Assembly: GCA_023441125.1 (NCBI GenBank)
Contig: JAEZQV010000400.1
Span: 1 to 6,197 of the forward strand
DNA: 6,197 nucleotides
Direction: 5' to 3'
Source: Bacillota bacterium
GTDB lineage: Bacteria; Bacillota_C; Negativicutes; Sporomusales; Sporomusaceae
The notes beneath the pieces are model-generated. The model was not told the origin of the DNA. It searched no databases and worked only from the letters and a program-made list of their open reading frames with translations. Made by a program: the position numbers and the translations under genes. This document shows positions 1-6,197 of the stretch, in pieces. How positions within the stretch are numbered: position 1 is the first letter of the stretch; every line of letters starts with the position of its first letter.

Positions 1-42
1 TTTTCAGGGAACGATTCACGTCTTCGCCTTGCAGCGCTGACG
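1..42 (-). promoter_or_regulatory. Probable rRNA operon leader with boxB-like hairpin and boxA-like element
   Basis: Read on the minus strand, the transcript from the nearest promoter would start at about 42-44. It first meets a possible hairpin (ACGTC at 43-39 pairing with GACGT at 22-18, with an inner CGC/GCG pairing). It then reads TCGTTCCCTGAAAA at 14-1. The latter resembles the boxA antitermination element of Firmicute rRNA leaders (GTTCTTTGAAAACT type). A hairpin followed by boxA is the usual order in rrn leaders. The 16S gene itself is outside the window, so the assignment is an inference; a tRNA cluster or another highly expressed gene remains possible. Confidence 0.45.
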
Positions 43-49
43 TTTTTAT

Positions 50-78
50 ATGTTATCACGTATCTTGCACCGTGTCAA
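50..78 (-). promoter_or_regulatory. Sigma-A promoter P3 (proximal) of left-edge transcription unit
   Basis: A perfect -35 TTGACA (73-78) is followed, after exactly 17 bp, by a -10 TAACAT (50-55), all on the minus strand. Expected start is near 42-44. This is the promoter closest to the left edge. It shares the TTGACAC start and a TATAAAA run past the -10 with the next promoter upstream, so the two look like duplicated units. Confidence 0.65.
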
Positions 79-128
79 CATCTTTATTCTTGGTAGTTTC
101 TGCCGCAGTTATCAGCGACAGCTTTTAT

Positions 129-158
129 ATAATAACACAGTCTTTATGAATGTGTCAA
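129..158 (-). promoter_or_regulatory. Sigma-A promoter P2 (middle) of left-edge transcription unit
   Basis: Minus-strand -35 TTGACA (153-158) and -10 TATTAT (129-134) are separated by 18 bp; a one-base shift gives TTATTA with 17 bp. It lies 80 bp upstream of P3 and shows the same TTGACAC start and the same A/T-rich run after the -10. No gene starts between it and the left edge. Confidence 0.65.
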
Positions 159-212
159 TATATATAGAGAAACATTTTAATTCGTAACTTCTGCAGGGTT
201 GTCTGCCATCTC

Positions 213-242
213 ATCGTAGCATATCGCAAGCAGCCTTGTCAA
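213..242 (-). promoter_or_regulatory. Sigma-A promoter P1 (distal), extended -10
   Basis: Minus-strand -35 TTGACA (237-242) and -10 TACGAT (213-218) are separated by 18 bp. A TGC directly before the -10 gives the extended -10 form. It lies 84 bp upstream of P2 and begins about 20 bp after the T-run of the ilvD terminator, so the promoter array is insulated from ilvD. Confidence 0.55.
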
Positions 243-260
243 TTATATTCAGTTAATTTT

Positions 261-310
261 GAAAAAACAGATAAAGGCAAGCTGGCGCCTAAATCCGCCA
301 GCTTGCCTTT
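261..310 (-). terminator. Rho-independent terminator of ilvD
   Basis: A perfect 15-bp inverted repeat (arms 273-287 and 296-310) has an 8-base loop. On the minus strand it is followed within a few bases by six T residues (262-267). It begins 22 bases after the ilvD stop codon. Read on the plus strand the hairpin is followed only by TTAATTAAATT-type sequence. It is therefore mainly an ilvD terminator, though some action in the other direction cannot be excluded. Confidence 0.93.
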
Positions 311-332
311 AGTTAATTAAATTAAAATGAGA

Positions 333-1991
333 TTATTTAAGCACCGCACCGGTATTAGCCGAGGTTACCAGTTTTGCATATCTGGCAAGGTACCCGGTTG
401 TTACCTTGGGCGCCGGTTGAACCCAGACAGCCTTACGTTTGGCCATTTCCTCATCGCTTACCTTAACCACAAGCTTACGACCGGGAATATCAATACTGAT
501 AATATCCCCTTCTTGTACCAGCGCAATCGGGCCGCCTTCCATCGCCTCCGGCGAAATATGTCCGATACAAGCGCCCTGGGTAGCACCACTGAAACGTCCG
601 TCAGTCAACAAAGCCACTTTCAGACCCATCCCGACAATTACAGCCGTCGGGTTAAGCATTTCCTTCATGCCTGGGCCGCCTTTGGGTCCCTCGTAACGAA
701 TAATCACGACATCGCCATCTTTGATCTTTTTACCGAGGATAGCTTCAATCGCCTCTTCCTCCGAGTTAAAAACACGGGCAATCCCTTCAAAAGTGAGCAT
801 ATCTTCCTTGACTGCACTTTCTTTGACAACTGCACCATGCGGAGCCAGATTGCCATTCAAAATAGCAATTCCACCGGTAGTACGATACGGCGCTTCTACA
901 GATTTAATGACATCCGGCCGCAAAATGGCGGCATCTTTAATCCGGTCCCCGACAGTACCTGTTACCGTTTGGGCCTCCGTGTGAATGCGGTCAAGTTTGG
1001 ATAATTCTTTCATTACTGCCAAAATGCCGCCGGCTTCATTCAGATCCTGGATATGCTGAGTGCCACCGGGGCTTAATTTAGTAATATAGGGTGTCTTGGC
1101 GCTAATTTCGTCAAACAGTGACAGCGGCAGCTCAATACCGGCCTCATAGGCAATGGCAGTTAGATGCAGCACCGTATTGGAAGATCCGCCAATCCCCATA
1201 TCAACAGCCATCGCGTTTTCAAAGGCCTTACGGGTCAGAATATCGCGGGCCTTAACATCTTTTTTTACCAGATCCACAGCGATCTGTCCGGCCTGTTTGG
1301 CCATCATCCGGCGGGCGCCGGAATGGGCAGCGGGAATCGTGCCATTGCCGGGCAGCGCCATCCCCAAGGCCTCCGCCATACAGTTCATCGTGTTGGCGGT
1401 AAACATGCCCGCACAGGAGCCGCAGCCGGGACAGGCCGATTTTTCCATCTGGTCCAGTTCGGCGGCAGTAATTTTGCCGGCTTCGAAGAGGCCGGCTGCT
1501 TCAAACATCGTGCTGACACTAATATCCCGCCCCTGATAACGTCCAGCCAGCATCGGGCCGCCACTCATCACGATGCTGGGAATATTCAGTCTTGCCGCAG
1601 CCATAAGCATACCGGGCACAATTTTGTCACAGTTGGGAATAAGCACCAGCCCGTCAAAGCGATGACCGTTGGCCATAGCCTCAATGGAATCGGCAATGAG
1701 TTCCCGGCTAGGCAACGGATATTTCATACCGTCATGTCCCATCGCAATACCGTCGCAGATGCCGATTGCCGGAAATTCTACCGGCATGCCGCCGCCGGCG
1801 GCTACCCCCAGTTTCACTGCATCGGCCACATCTCTAAGATGCATATGCCCGGGAATAATTTCATTAAAGGCATTGACGATGCCGATCATCGGCTTTTCTA
1901 ACTCTTGCGGAGTATAGCCCATGGCATAAAAGAGCGATCGGTGGGCAGCACGAGTCGAACCTTTTTTAACTATGTTGCTTTTCAAGGTCAT
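333..1991 (-). CDS. ilvD: Dihydroxy-acid dehydratase (IlvD)
   Basis: This cytosolic iron-sulfur enzyme dehydrates 2,3-dihydroxy-isovalerate and 2,3-dihydroxy-3-methylvalerate to the 2-keto acids that precede valine and isoleucine; the first also feeds leucine and pantothenate. The 552-residue product has full family length. Both IlvD/Edd signatures are present: the NCDKIVPGM block (residues 120-128) and [11 protein letters not shown] (461-471). A central [19 protein letters not shown] block (186-204) is also seen. C121 and a cysteine of the 187-193 cluster are expected cluster ligands. The region around residues 44-52 reads NEIIPGHMH, as in the E. coli [4Fe-4S] type. It lacks the CN motif of plant and mycobacterial [2Fe-2S] enzymes, so an oxygen-sensitive cluster is inferred. 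The ATG has an AAAGGAG site 8 bases upstream. It stands alone, with no ilvB, ilvN or ilvC next to it and a strong terminator behind it. Confidence 0.97.
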   Translation of the reverse strand: MTLKSNIVKKGSTRAAHRSLFYAMGYTPQELEKPMIGIVNAFNEIIPGHMHLRDVADAVKLGVAAGGGMPVEFPAIGICDGIAMGHDGMKYPLPSRELIADSIEAMANGHRFDGLVLIPNCDKIVPGMLMAAARLNIPSIVMSGGPMLAGRYQGRDISVSTMFEAAGLFEAGKITAAELDQMEKSACPGCGSCAGMFTANTMNCMAEALGMALPGNGTIPAAHSGARRMMAKQAGQIAVDLVKKDVKARDILTRKAFENAMAVDMGIGGSSNTVLHLTAIAYEAGIELPLSLFDEISAKTPYITKLSPGGTQHIQDLNEAGGILAVMKELSKLDRIHTEAQTVTGTVGDRIKDAAILRPDVIKSVEAPYRTTGGIAILNGNLAPHGAVVKESAVKEDMLTFEGIARVFNSEEEAIEAILGKKIKDGDVVIIRYEGPKGGPGMKEMLNPTAVIVGMGLKVALLTDGRFSGATQGACIGHISPEAMEGGPIALVQEGDIISIDIPGRKLVVKVSDEEMAKRKAVWVQPAPKVTTGYLARYAKLVTSANTGAVLK

Positions 1992-1999
1992 ATCTAGTT

Positions 2000-2006
2000 C
2001 TCCTTT
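2000..2006 (-). promoter_or_regulatory. Ribosome binding site of ilvD
   Basis: AAAGGAG on the minus strand lies 8 bases before the ATG at 1991. This supports that start over any later in-frame ATG such as the one at residue 24. Confidence 0.85.
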
Positions 2007-2103
2007 CGCGCAAGACAGTTCTCGCTATAAAGACAAGTTTCCTTATAGGTTGTCCATGGCGTTAACACAGTATTAAGTATTCAACATACCGCCGCCAAAT
2101 CCT

Positions 2104-2131
2104 TCTATAATATATACTATTCCGCATTCAA
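2104..2131 (-). promoter_or_regulatory. Possible ilvD promoter (weak match)
   Basis: In the 167-bp gap upstream of ilvD the best pair I can find on the minus strand is TTGAAT (2126-2131), 16 bp, TATAGA (2104-2109), inside a very A/T-rich stretch. A lone TATAAG nearer the gene has no good -35 partner. I saw no T-box motif and no CodY-like palindrome in the leader. No convincing terminator separates ilvD from the upstream TPR gene, so read-through from that gene is also possible. Confidence 0.3.
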
Positions 2132-2158
2132 TATAACCAGTCCGAACCGCCTGCATGT

Positions 2159-3235
2159 TTATTTCCTTTTTTTATTCTTGTTCTTTTTAGGCGGCTTTTG
2201 TTTATTAATTTTACCGGCAATCGGCCAGGCTGCTTTCCCTGTATGCGCCTGCACTGCTCTTTCTTCCGGCAATAATTCATCCCGCCGGGTACCCAAATAA
2301 ACTTCCGCAAGCGGATATAACGTTTCCTTGCGGGCAGTATCAATTTCAAAATCAAGTTTGGCGGTTGCGGCAATTTCACTTTTGGCAAAACGAGCCATGG
2401 CCAGTTCATTCGGTTTGGGCAGCATATCGATCGTGTTATTACTCCGGTTGTAGATAGCCAGCAATGTCGTCAATGCCCCGACTATCAGTTCTCTCAACGT
2501 GTAAGCTGACAGCTGTCCATATTGATGACTAAAGGCGATTGCCTGTCGTAAATGGGCCGCAGCAGCTTCCAATTCATTACAATCATACAAAATTTGTCCC
2601 AGAGAGAACAGTGACTCTACCTGCCCCCGATCTTTGAGTAAAGCTTGTTCATGAGCCACGACAGCCAGTTCGGGACGTTTTCCCCGGTAATACGCATTGC
2701 CCAAGCGGTTCCACAGGTAGGCGTCATCCGGCGTGCTGGCTAACTTCTGCAGAAAATACTCTTCCGCTTCGCTGCCCCATCGTGGCGCAAAGCCGTTATC
2801 AATCAGCGCTTCGCCGAATATAACCTCGCTTGCAGACTGATTTGCTGCATTCCGGGCAGCAGCGGCTGCCATTTTCCCTGCAAGCATTGTTCGCATCCGA
2901 GCGGTTAATTCCCATTCTCCGGCAGAATTACAATGTTTGCAGCGAAAATAGCCAAGTGCCTGAAATTTTTCCATTACCGGTTGCTCGCCGGCATTCACCG
3001 CTAAAACCAAGGTTCCCAAATCATAGTCAGCACTTTTGTTGCATTGCTTACAAGTCAGCCGGGAGATGTTTTCCGGAAACTCGCTATTGACTGTCTGAAA
3101 ATGTTTAAAGACAACTTTAGGATATTTGCCAGGCAACATGGCATGGGTCGGTCGTGATGGCACAAGTTCCAGTTGCTGCGCGATAGCTATGCTGATAAGC
3201 AAAGGGTTTATACCGTATTTCTGGTATTTTTCCAT
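2159..3235 (-). CDS. Hypothetical protein with two CxxC pairs and TPR repeats
   Basis: The specific function is not recognised. The 358-residue product has no signal peptide or membrane segment and looks cytosolic. The N-terminal part carries two cysteine pairs, C62-x2-C65 and C99-x2-C102, spaced like one four-cysteine zinc site. An Ala-rich linker (about 117-135) follows. Two TPR units then cover about 172-239 (NRLGNAYYRGKRPELAVVAHEQAL and FSLGQILYDCNELEAAAAHLRQA type patterns), probably with a half repeat before them at about 156-171. The last 17 residues are strongly basic (Lys/Arg/Asn/Pro), which could contact nucleic acid or the ribosome; that is inference. The ATG has an AAGGAG site 8 bases upstream. 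A scaffold or protein-interaction role is likely from the TPRs, but the partner is unknown. It sits between the rubrerythrin operon and ilvD with gaps on both sides, so context does not define its job. Confidence 0.85.
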   Translation of the reverse strand: MEKYQKYGINPLLISIAIAQQLELVPSRPTHAMLPGKYPKVVFKHFQTVNSEFPENISRLTCKQCNKSADYDLGTLVLAVNAGEQPVMEKFQALGYFRCKHCNSAGEWELTARMRTMLAGKMAAAAARNAANQSASEVIFGEALIDNGFAPRWGSEAEEYFLQKLASTPDDAYLWNRLGNAYYRGKRPELAVVAHEQALLKDRGQVESLFSLGQILYDCNELEAAAAHLRQAIAFSHQYGQLSAYTLRELIVGALTTLLAIYNRSNNTIDMLPKPNELAMARFAKSEIAATAKLDFEIDTARKETLYPLAEVYLGTRRDELLPEERAVQAHTGKAAWPIAGKINKQKPPKKNKNKKRK

Positions 3236-3242
3236 ATATATC

Positions 3243-3249
3243 GCTCCTT
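3243..3249 (-). promoter_or_regulatory. Ribosome binding site of the CxxC/TPR gene
   Basis: AAGGAGC on the minus strand, with 8 bases between AAGGAG and the ATG at 3235, supports this start. Confidence 0.8.
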
Positions 3250-3262
3250 CGCATTGATACGT

Positions 3263-3290
3263 ATAATGAGCATACAGTCCCGGCTTGCAA
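3263..3290 (-). promoter_or_regulatory. Possible downstream promoter of the CxxC/TPR gene
   Basis: Minus-strand TTGCAA (3285-3290), 16 bp, CATTAT (3263-3268). It would start transcription just after the terminator hairpin at 3291-3323 and so give the TPR gene a leader free of that hairpin. Both boxes are imperfect and the call is weak. Confidence 0.3.
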
Positions 3291-3323
3291 AAAGCCCCAC
3301 CCTTAATTAGTGGGTGGGGCTTT
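3286..3323 (-). terminator. Intrinsic terminator or attenuator between rubrerythrin and TPR genes
   Basis: A perfect 12-bp inverted repeat (3291-3302 and 3312-3323) has a 9-base loop, a GC-rich core (GCCCCACCC/GGGTGGGGC) and a run of five T residues at the end of the minus-strand copy (3293-3289). It ends the rubrerythrin operon. It also lies directly downstream of a consensus promoter at 3337-3366, so it may act as an attenuator or as the end of a very short RNA. The plus-strand reading has a poorer T-run. Confidence 0.85.
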
Positions 3324-3336
3324 AGCTTGTATTCTT

Positions 3337-3366
3337 ATTATATGCCAGGATTTAGTAAAATGTCAA
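3337..3366 (-). promoter_or_regulatory. Consensus sigma-A promoter pointing into a terminator
   Basis: Minus-strand TTGACA (3361-3366) and TATAAT (3337-3342) are both perfect, with an 18-bp spacer. Expected start is about 3329-3331, only some 7-10 bases before the terminator hairpin. It lies in the 3' untranslated region of the rubrerythrin gene. It could drive the TPR gene through a regulated or leaky hairpin, or produce an RNA of about 40-50 nt. By sequence it is the best promoter in the window. Confidence 0.65.
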
Positions 3367-3395
3367 TTAGCTATTCATCTATACAATACCTTAAT

Positions 3396-3821
<426 letters not shown>

Positions 3822-3830
3822 GTCCAAAAT

Positions 3831-3838
3831 ACCTCCCT
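3831..3838 (-). promoter_or_regulatory. Ribosome binding site of the rubrerythrin gene, overlapping upstream stop
   Basis: AGGGAGGT on the minus strand shares its first bases with the TAG stop (3837-3839) of the Cys-rich gene. This suggests translational coupling. Its distance favours the ATG at 3821 over the TTG at 3827. Confidence 0.75.
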
Positions 3839-4266
3839 ATTTTCGCTGTTGAATACTATGTAAAATCTTACCCGCTACTGCCGGGTTTACTGTTTGGATA
3901 TCGCCTAAATACAGTAAGGTACTGCCCTTATAGGTCTGGACATCGCCTAATAAAATAATTTCCAGACTGGAACGAATGATATTAATAATACATTCTTCAT
4001 CATGATACACGTTACAGTTGCGGCATTGATTCAACAAAAAACCGATGGCGTTGATTACAGTATCCGTATCATAGACCTTGGTATTCACTGTAGGGAATAT
4101 CCTGCATACCGTCGCTGATGAACTCATCTTTCTGTTTAAGTACCGTCATAAGTGATTTTTTACAGAAGCCGATCAGACATTTGTCTTGTTTGCATTCGTG
4201 GCCAAACTCTTCTTCCAGACAGCATTTGCCTATCTCAGAAATCAAACTGTCAATTTGCAAAGTCAA
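3837..4266 (-). pseudogene. Cys-rich hypothetical protein, broken by a one-base frameshift
   Basis: Two overlapping reading frames appear to be one gene. The first (TTG at 4266 to TGA at 4069) gives an acidic N-terminal half with five cysteines (CC, then C25, C30, C35 in HECKQDKCLIGFCKK). The second, open until TAG at 3837, gives NTKVYDTDTVINAIGFLLNQ, then CRNC, and C in DEEC. The span is 430 bases, one more than a 142-codon gene plus stop. Deleting one A from GAATACC at about 4084-4086 would join the frames as DIPYS-D-TKVYD. The joined product has eight cysteines, no signal peptide and no membrane segment, and could bind metal or an Fe-S cluster. Function is not recognised. No upstream ATG or GTG exists in frame, so the start is TTG (4266, or 4260, which is better spaced from AAGGGG). 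The break may be a sequencing error, a true mutation or, less likely, programmed frameshifting. Confidence 0.7.
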
Positions 4267-4267
4267 T

Positions 4268-4275
4268 CCCCCCTT
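4268..4275 (-). promoter_or_regulatory. Ribosome binding site of the Cys-rich gene
   Basis: AAGGGGGG on the minus strand ends one base before the TTG at 4266. A second in-frame TTG at 4260 lies 9 bases from AAGGGG. Spacing favours the second TTG, which would shorten the protein by two residues. Confidence 0.55.
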
Positions 4276-4313
4276 CCCGTCGACCGATTTATTTCCAGAA
4301 ACTTTCCATTTTT

Positions 4314-4342
4314 ATTTTATCAATAATTATTACTTTCAACAA
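4314..4342 (-). promoter_or_regulatory. Proximal promoter of the Cys-rich/rubrerythrin operon
   Basis: Minus-strand TTGTTG (4337-4342), 17 bp, TAAAAT (4314-4319), with expected start near 4306. Its -35 lies inside an 11-bp inverted repeat, an arrangement that would let a bound regulator block it. Confidence 0.5.
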
Positions 4343-4351
4343 GTAATAATT
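4325..4351. repeat. 11-bp perfect inverted repeat, possible operator
   Basis: AATTATTACTT (4325-4335) and its exact reverse complement (4341-4351) flank a 5-base centre. The repeat covers the -35 of the proximal promoter and would sit in the early transcribed leader of the distal one. It could be an operator or an RNA hairpin. Rubrerythrin genes are often under peroxide-sensing PerR, but the 7-1-7 PerR box pattern is not matched here, so no regulator is named. Confidence 0.5.
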
Positions 4352-4380
4352 TATAAACTTTTCTTATAATTTATTGCAGG

Positions 4381-4409
4381 ATTATATAACTAATCCCCAA
4401 CGACAACAA
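4381..4409 (-). promoter_or_regulatory. Distal promoter of the Cys-rich/rubrerythrin operon
   Basis: Minus-strand TTGTTG (4404-4409), 17 bp, perfect TATAAT (4381-4386). Expected start is about 4374, giving a leader of roughly 105 bases. Its -35 lies at the 3' edge of the chemoreceptor gene terminator, so the two units are packed without spare sequence. Confidence 0.6.
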
Positions 4410-4435
4410 GCCCCGCTTGACGTCAGCGAGGCCTG
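4398..4435 (-). terminator. Terminator of the chemoreceptor gene
   Basis: On the minus strand CAGGCCTCGCT (4435-4425) pairs over 11 bp with AGCGGGGCTTG (4417-4407) around a 7-base loop, including two G-U pairs. The tail is T-rich but interrupted (TTGTTGTCGTT). The wobble pairs form only in the minus-strand RNA; in plus-strand RNA they would be A-C mismatches. This fixes the orientation. It lies about 95 bases after the stop codon. Confidence 0.75.
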
Positions 4436-4530
4436 TCGACACTGGCTATGTGTTGATTATAGCCTATAGGTTCATTTTAAAAACACGCTATCTCTGCTGC
4501 CAAGGCGACTCTCAGACTTCCCGCCGTCTG

Positions 4531-6197
4531 TTAAACCTTAAATTTACCAACAGCGCCGGCCAGTTCCTCCGACATTCTGGACAGCGCCTGACTGGAAACG
4601 GCAATCCCCTCGCTGGTAGCGGATTGTTCCTCGGTAGCCGCCGAAACAGTCTGGGCCTGGCTGGCAGTATTTTTACTGATGACGTCAATTTCTCGCACCG
4701 AATTGACGATGTGCTGACTGCCGCTGGCCAACTCTTCTATGGCTGCGGATATTTCCTGAATCTGTGTAGACACGGCATTAAACAGGCCATAAATTTCCTT
4801 GAAGGTTTCGCCCGCATTATTGACGACTGCAGTGCCGACCTCGACCTGTTGAGTTCCTTCATGCATAGCCAAAACCGCGCTATTAGTATCCTGGCGAATT
4901 TCGGCAACAAGACTGGCAATCTGCTTGGCCGCCTGCTCTGACTGTTCGGCCAGTTTGCGCACTTCCTCGGCTACGACGGCAAATCCCCGCCCTTGTTCAC
5001 CGGCCCGGGCGGCCTCGATAGCAGCATTTAGGGCCAGAAGATTGGTCTGTCCGGCAATGCCGGCAATGGTATCTACTATCTGCCCAATTTCTTCCGACCG
5101 CTCACCCAGCTTGCTAACCATTTCGGCCGACTGGGTAACGGTTTTGGCAATATAACTCATTTGCACAACCGCTTTTTCCACCGCTTTACTGCCTTCCTGG
5201 GCGGCGCCTGCGGATTTGGCCGAACTGCCGGCTACGGCGTTGGCATTAGCGGCAATCTGCTGAACACCAGCGGACATTTGTTCCACGACAGAAGCGGCAT
5301 CATCCACCGCTTTCAACTGCCTCTCCGCACCGGCCGCAACTTCCCCAATGACGGCCGCCACTTGATTGGATGCTTCGGCTGATTCTTTAGAACTGGCGCT
5401 AAGTTCCTCGGCGGAAGCGCCAACCTGATTTGTTGTGCTGGCTATTTTTTGAATAAGCGTGCGCAGGTTTACCGTCATCTGCTCAAAGCTTTGGCCAAGC
5501 CGCCCAATTTCATCATTGGAATCAATACTCAGCCGGCTGAGTGAAATATCGCCGCCGGCTATGCGTTTGGCCGCCGTCTCCAAATCCTTAATCGGCCGGG
5601 CAATACGCCGGGCATACCACATAATAATCAGCGCAGTAATGGCTAAAATCACGACAATGGTTAGCGACGTTATCGTGGTAAGCGCTGAAATGGACCCTGT
5701 CATCTCTTCCACCGGCACACAAATCCCCATTGACCAAGTCGTACCCGGTATCGGGGCAAATGAATAGTATTTTTTAACTCCCTGGACAGGAATAACGGCT
5801 ACTCCCTGTTCTCCCCGGGCCATGCGTTCGGCAATTTGCTTTTGCCCGGAATCGGTATTGTTGTCTTTTAACGGATTGGCTTTCATGGCAATGTCATTAT
5901 TGGGATGAACGATCAGCAGGCCATCCTGCTGTGCGGCAAAAGCATAGCCGGTCTGACCGATTTTGACATCCTGAACTTTGTCCGACAAACTTTCGATATA
6001 GACGGTGCCCATAAGTACTCCGGTAACTTTGGCATTGACGGTGACCGGAACAACGATGGTAACTACCAGCCGGCCGGTTTCCCGGGTAACAAACGGATCG
6101 GTGATGACCTCTTCCCCCTGCAGGGCTCTTTTGAAGTAACTGCGGTCGGCAATATTAAGACGATTGCCGGTAGAAGCAATTAGGTTGCCGGCCAAAT
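4531..6197 (-). CDS. Methyl-accepting chemotaxis protein with Cache sensor, N-terminus cut by window edge
   Basis: A membrane chemoreceptor that passes ligand signals to the CheW/CheA kinase complex and so steers the flagella. About 554 residues are visible, counted from the TTG at 6195, which is probably an internal Leu codon: the frame stays open to the edge and the first transmembrane helix and start of the sensor are missing. In order: the end of an extracellular dCache-type sensor (DRSYFKRAL at 17-25, DGLLIVHPN at 91-99, up to about 165); a transmembrane helix (about 171-193); a HAMP domain (about 194-245, with RPIKDLE and [13 protein letters not shown]); and a long coiled-coil signalling domain. 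Its tip is the highly conserved stretch at 369-419, including [20 protein letters not shown]. The protein ends in KFKV and has no CheR-tethering pentapeptide. The ligand cannot be told from sequence; dCache receptors often bind amino acids or organic acids. A hairpin terminator follows. Confidence 0.95.
   Translation of the reverse strand, partial: LAGNLIASTGNRLNIADRSYFKRALQGEEVITDPFVTRETGRLVVTIVVPVTVNAKVTGVLMGTVYIESLSDKVQDVKIGQTGYAFAAQQDGLLIVHPNNDIAMKANPLKDNNTDSGQKQIAERMARGEQGVAVIPVQGVKKYYSFAPIPGTTWSMGICVPVEEMTGSISALTTITSLTIVVILAITALIIMWYARRIARPIKDLETAAKRIAGGDISLSRLSIDSNDEIGRLGQSFEQMTVNLRTLIQKIASTTNQVGASAEELSASSKESAEASNQVAAVIGEVAAGAERQLKAVDDAASVVEQMSAGVQQIAANANAVAGSSAKSAGAAQEGSKAVEKAVVQMSYIAKTVTQSAEMVSKLGERSEEIGQIVDTIAGIAGQTNLLALNAAIEAARAGEQGRGFAVVAEEVRKLAEQSEQAAKQIASLVAEIRQDTNSAVLAMHEGTQQVEVGTAVVNNAGETFKEIYGLFNAVSTQIQEISAAIEELASGSQHIVNSVREIDVISKNTASQAQTVSAATEEQSATSEGIAVSSQALSRMSEELAGAVGKFKV

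Noticed and set aside
327..1004. 225-codon plus-strand open frame
   Set aside because: It lies wholly opposite ilvD, whose protein is unmistakable. Its translation shows no domain, and long antisense frames are common opposite GC-biased codons.
1164..1901. 245-codon plus-strand open frame, rich in His and Gly
   Set aside because: Antisense shadow of ilvD. There is no ribosome binding site and the composition is unlike a real protein.
2128..2409. 93-codon minus-strand frame overlapping the end of the TPR gene
   Set aside because: Out-of-frame shadow of the TPR gene with no ribosome binding site. Its Lys/Arg-rich sequence comes from the same A-rich tail read in another frame.
4337..4363. Possible PerR box before the rubrerythrin operon
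   Set aside because: The A/T-rich stretch has TTATAA and TTATTA fragments, but no 7-1-7 inverted arrangement of the PerR type could be aligned.
4279..4441. Two GTCGAC sites flanking the intergenic region (4279-4284 and 4435-4440)
   Set aside because: Six-base palindromes recur by chance, and nothing else suggests an inserted cassette or attachment sites.
4680..4707. TGACGTCA palindrome and GTCAATT/AATTGAC repeat inside the chemoreceptor gene, similar to the TGACGTCA in its terminator loop
   Set aside because: Short palindromes within coding sequence. Two copies of an 8-mer are not enough to claim an operator.
4417..4941. 174-codon plus-strand open frame starting in the chemoreceptor terminator
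   Set aside because: Mostly antisense to the conserved chemoreceptor signalling domain, and its start lies inside the terminator hairpin.

Overview
The window looks like chromosomal DNA of an anaerobic, motile Firmicute with moderate GC. A Negativicute of the Sporomusa/Pelosinus type fits best. That placement is inferred from a short rubrerythrin, an oxygen-sensitive-type dihydroxy-acid dehydratase, a Cache-type chemoreceptor, Firmicute-style Shine-Dalgarno sites and sigma-A promoters. No taxonomic marker gene is present. All five genes lie on the minus strand, so the transcriptional order runs from the right edge to the left.

Right to left: (1) 4531-6197 is the C-terminal 555 or so codons of a membrane chemoreceptor (methyl-accepting chemotaxis protein). 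Its N-terminus lies beyond the window, and a hairpin terminator ends it at about 4398-4435. (2) A two-gene operon at 3396-4266 has tandem promoters and an inverted repeat upstream. Its first gene encodes a small Cys-rich protein that is broken by a one-base frameshift near 4084-4086. Its second gene encodes a rubrerythrin-like diiron protein without a rubredoxin domain, and the stop of the first gene overlaps the ribosome binding site of the second. (3) In the next gap a fully consensus promoter points straight into an intrinsic terminator about 10 bases past its expected start site. This could be a very short RNA or an attenuated leader for the next gene. (4) 2159-3235 encodes a soluble protein with two CxxC pairs, TPR repeats and a very basic tail. 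(5) 333-1991 is ilvD, encoding dihydroxy-acid dehydratase of branched-chain amino acid synthesis, with a 15-bp perfect terminator hairpin behind it. (6) 1-260 holds no gene. It carries three tandem TTGACA promoters 80-84 bp apart, all pointing out of the left edge, followed by a hairpin and a boxA-like element. This layout is typical of a ribosomal RNA operon promoter region, so a 16S rRNA gene probably begins just beyond position 1.

The genes do not form one pathway. The shared theme is anaerobic life under occasional oxygen stress: a peroxide-handling diiron protein, an iron-sulfur dehydratase and a chemoreceptor. No mobile element, CRISPR array, tRNA or transfer signature was seen. I found no clearly new multi-gene system. 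The items most worth a second look are the Cys-rich partner of the rubrerythrin, the promoter-into-terminator unit and the triple promoter array.
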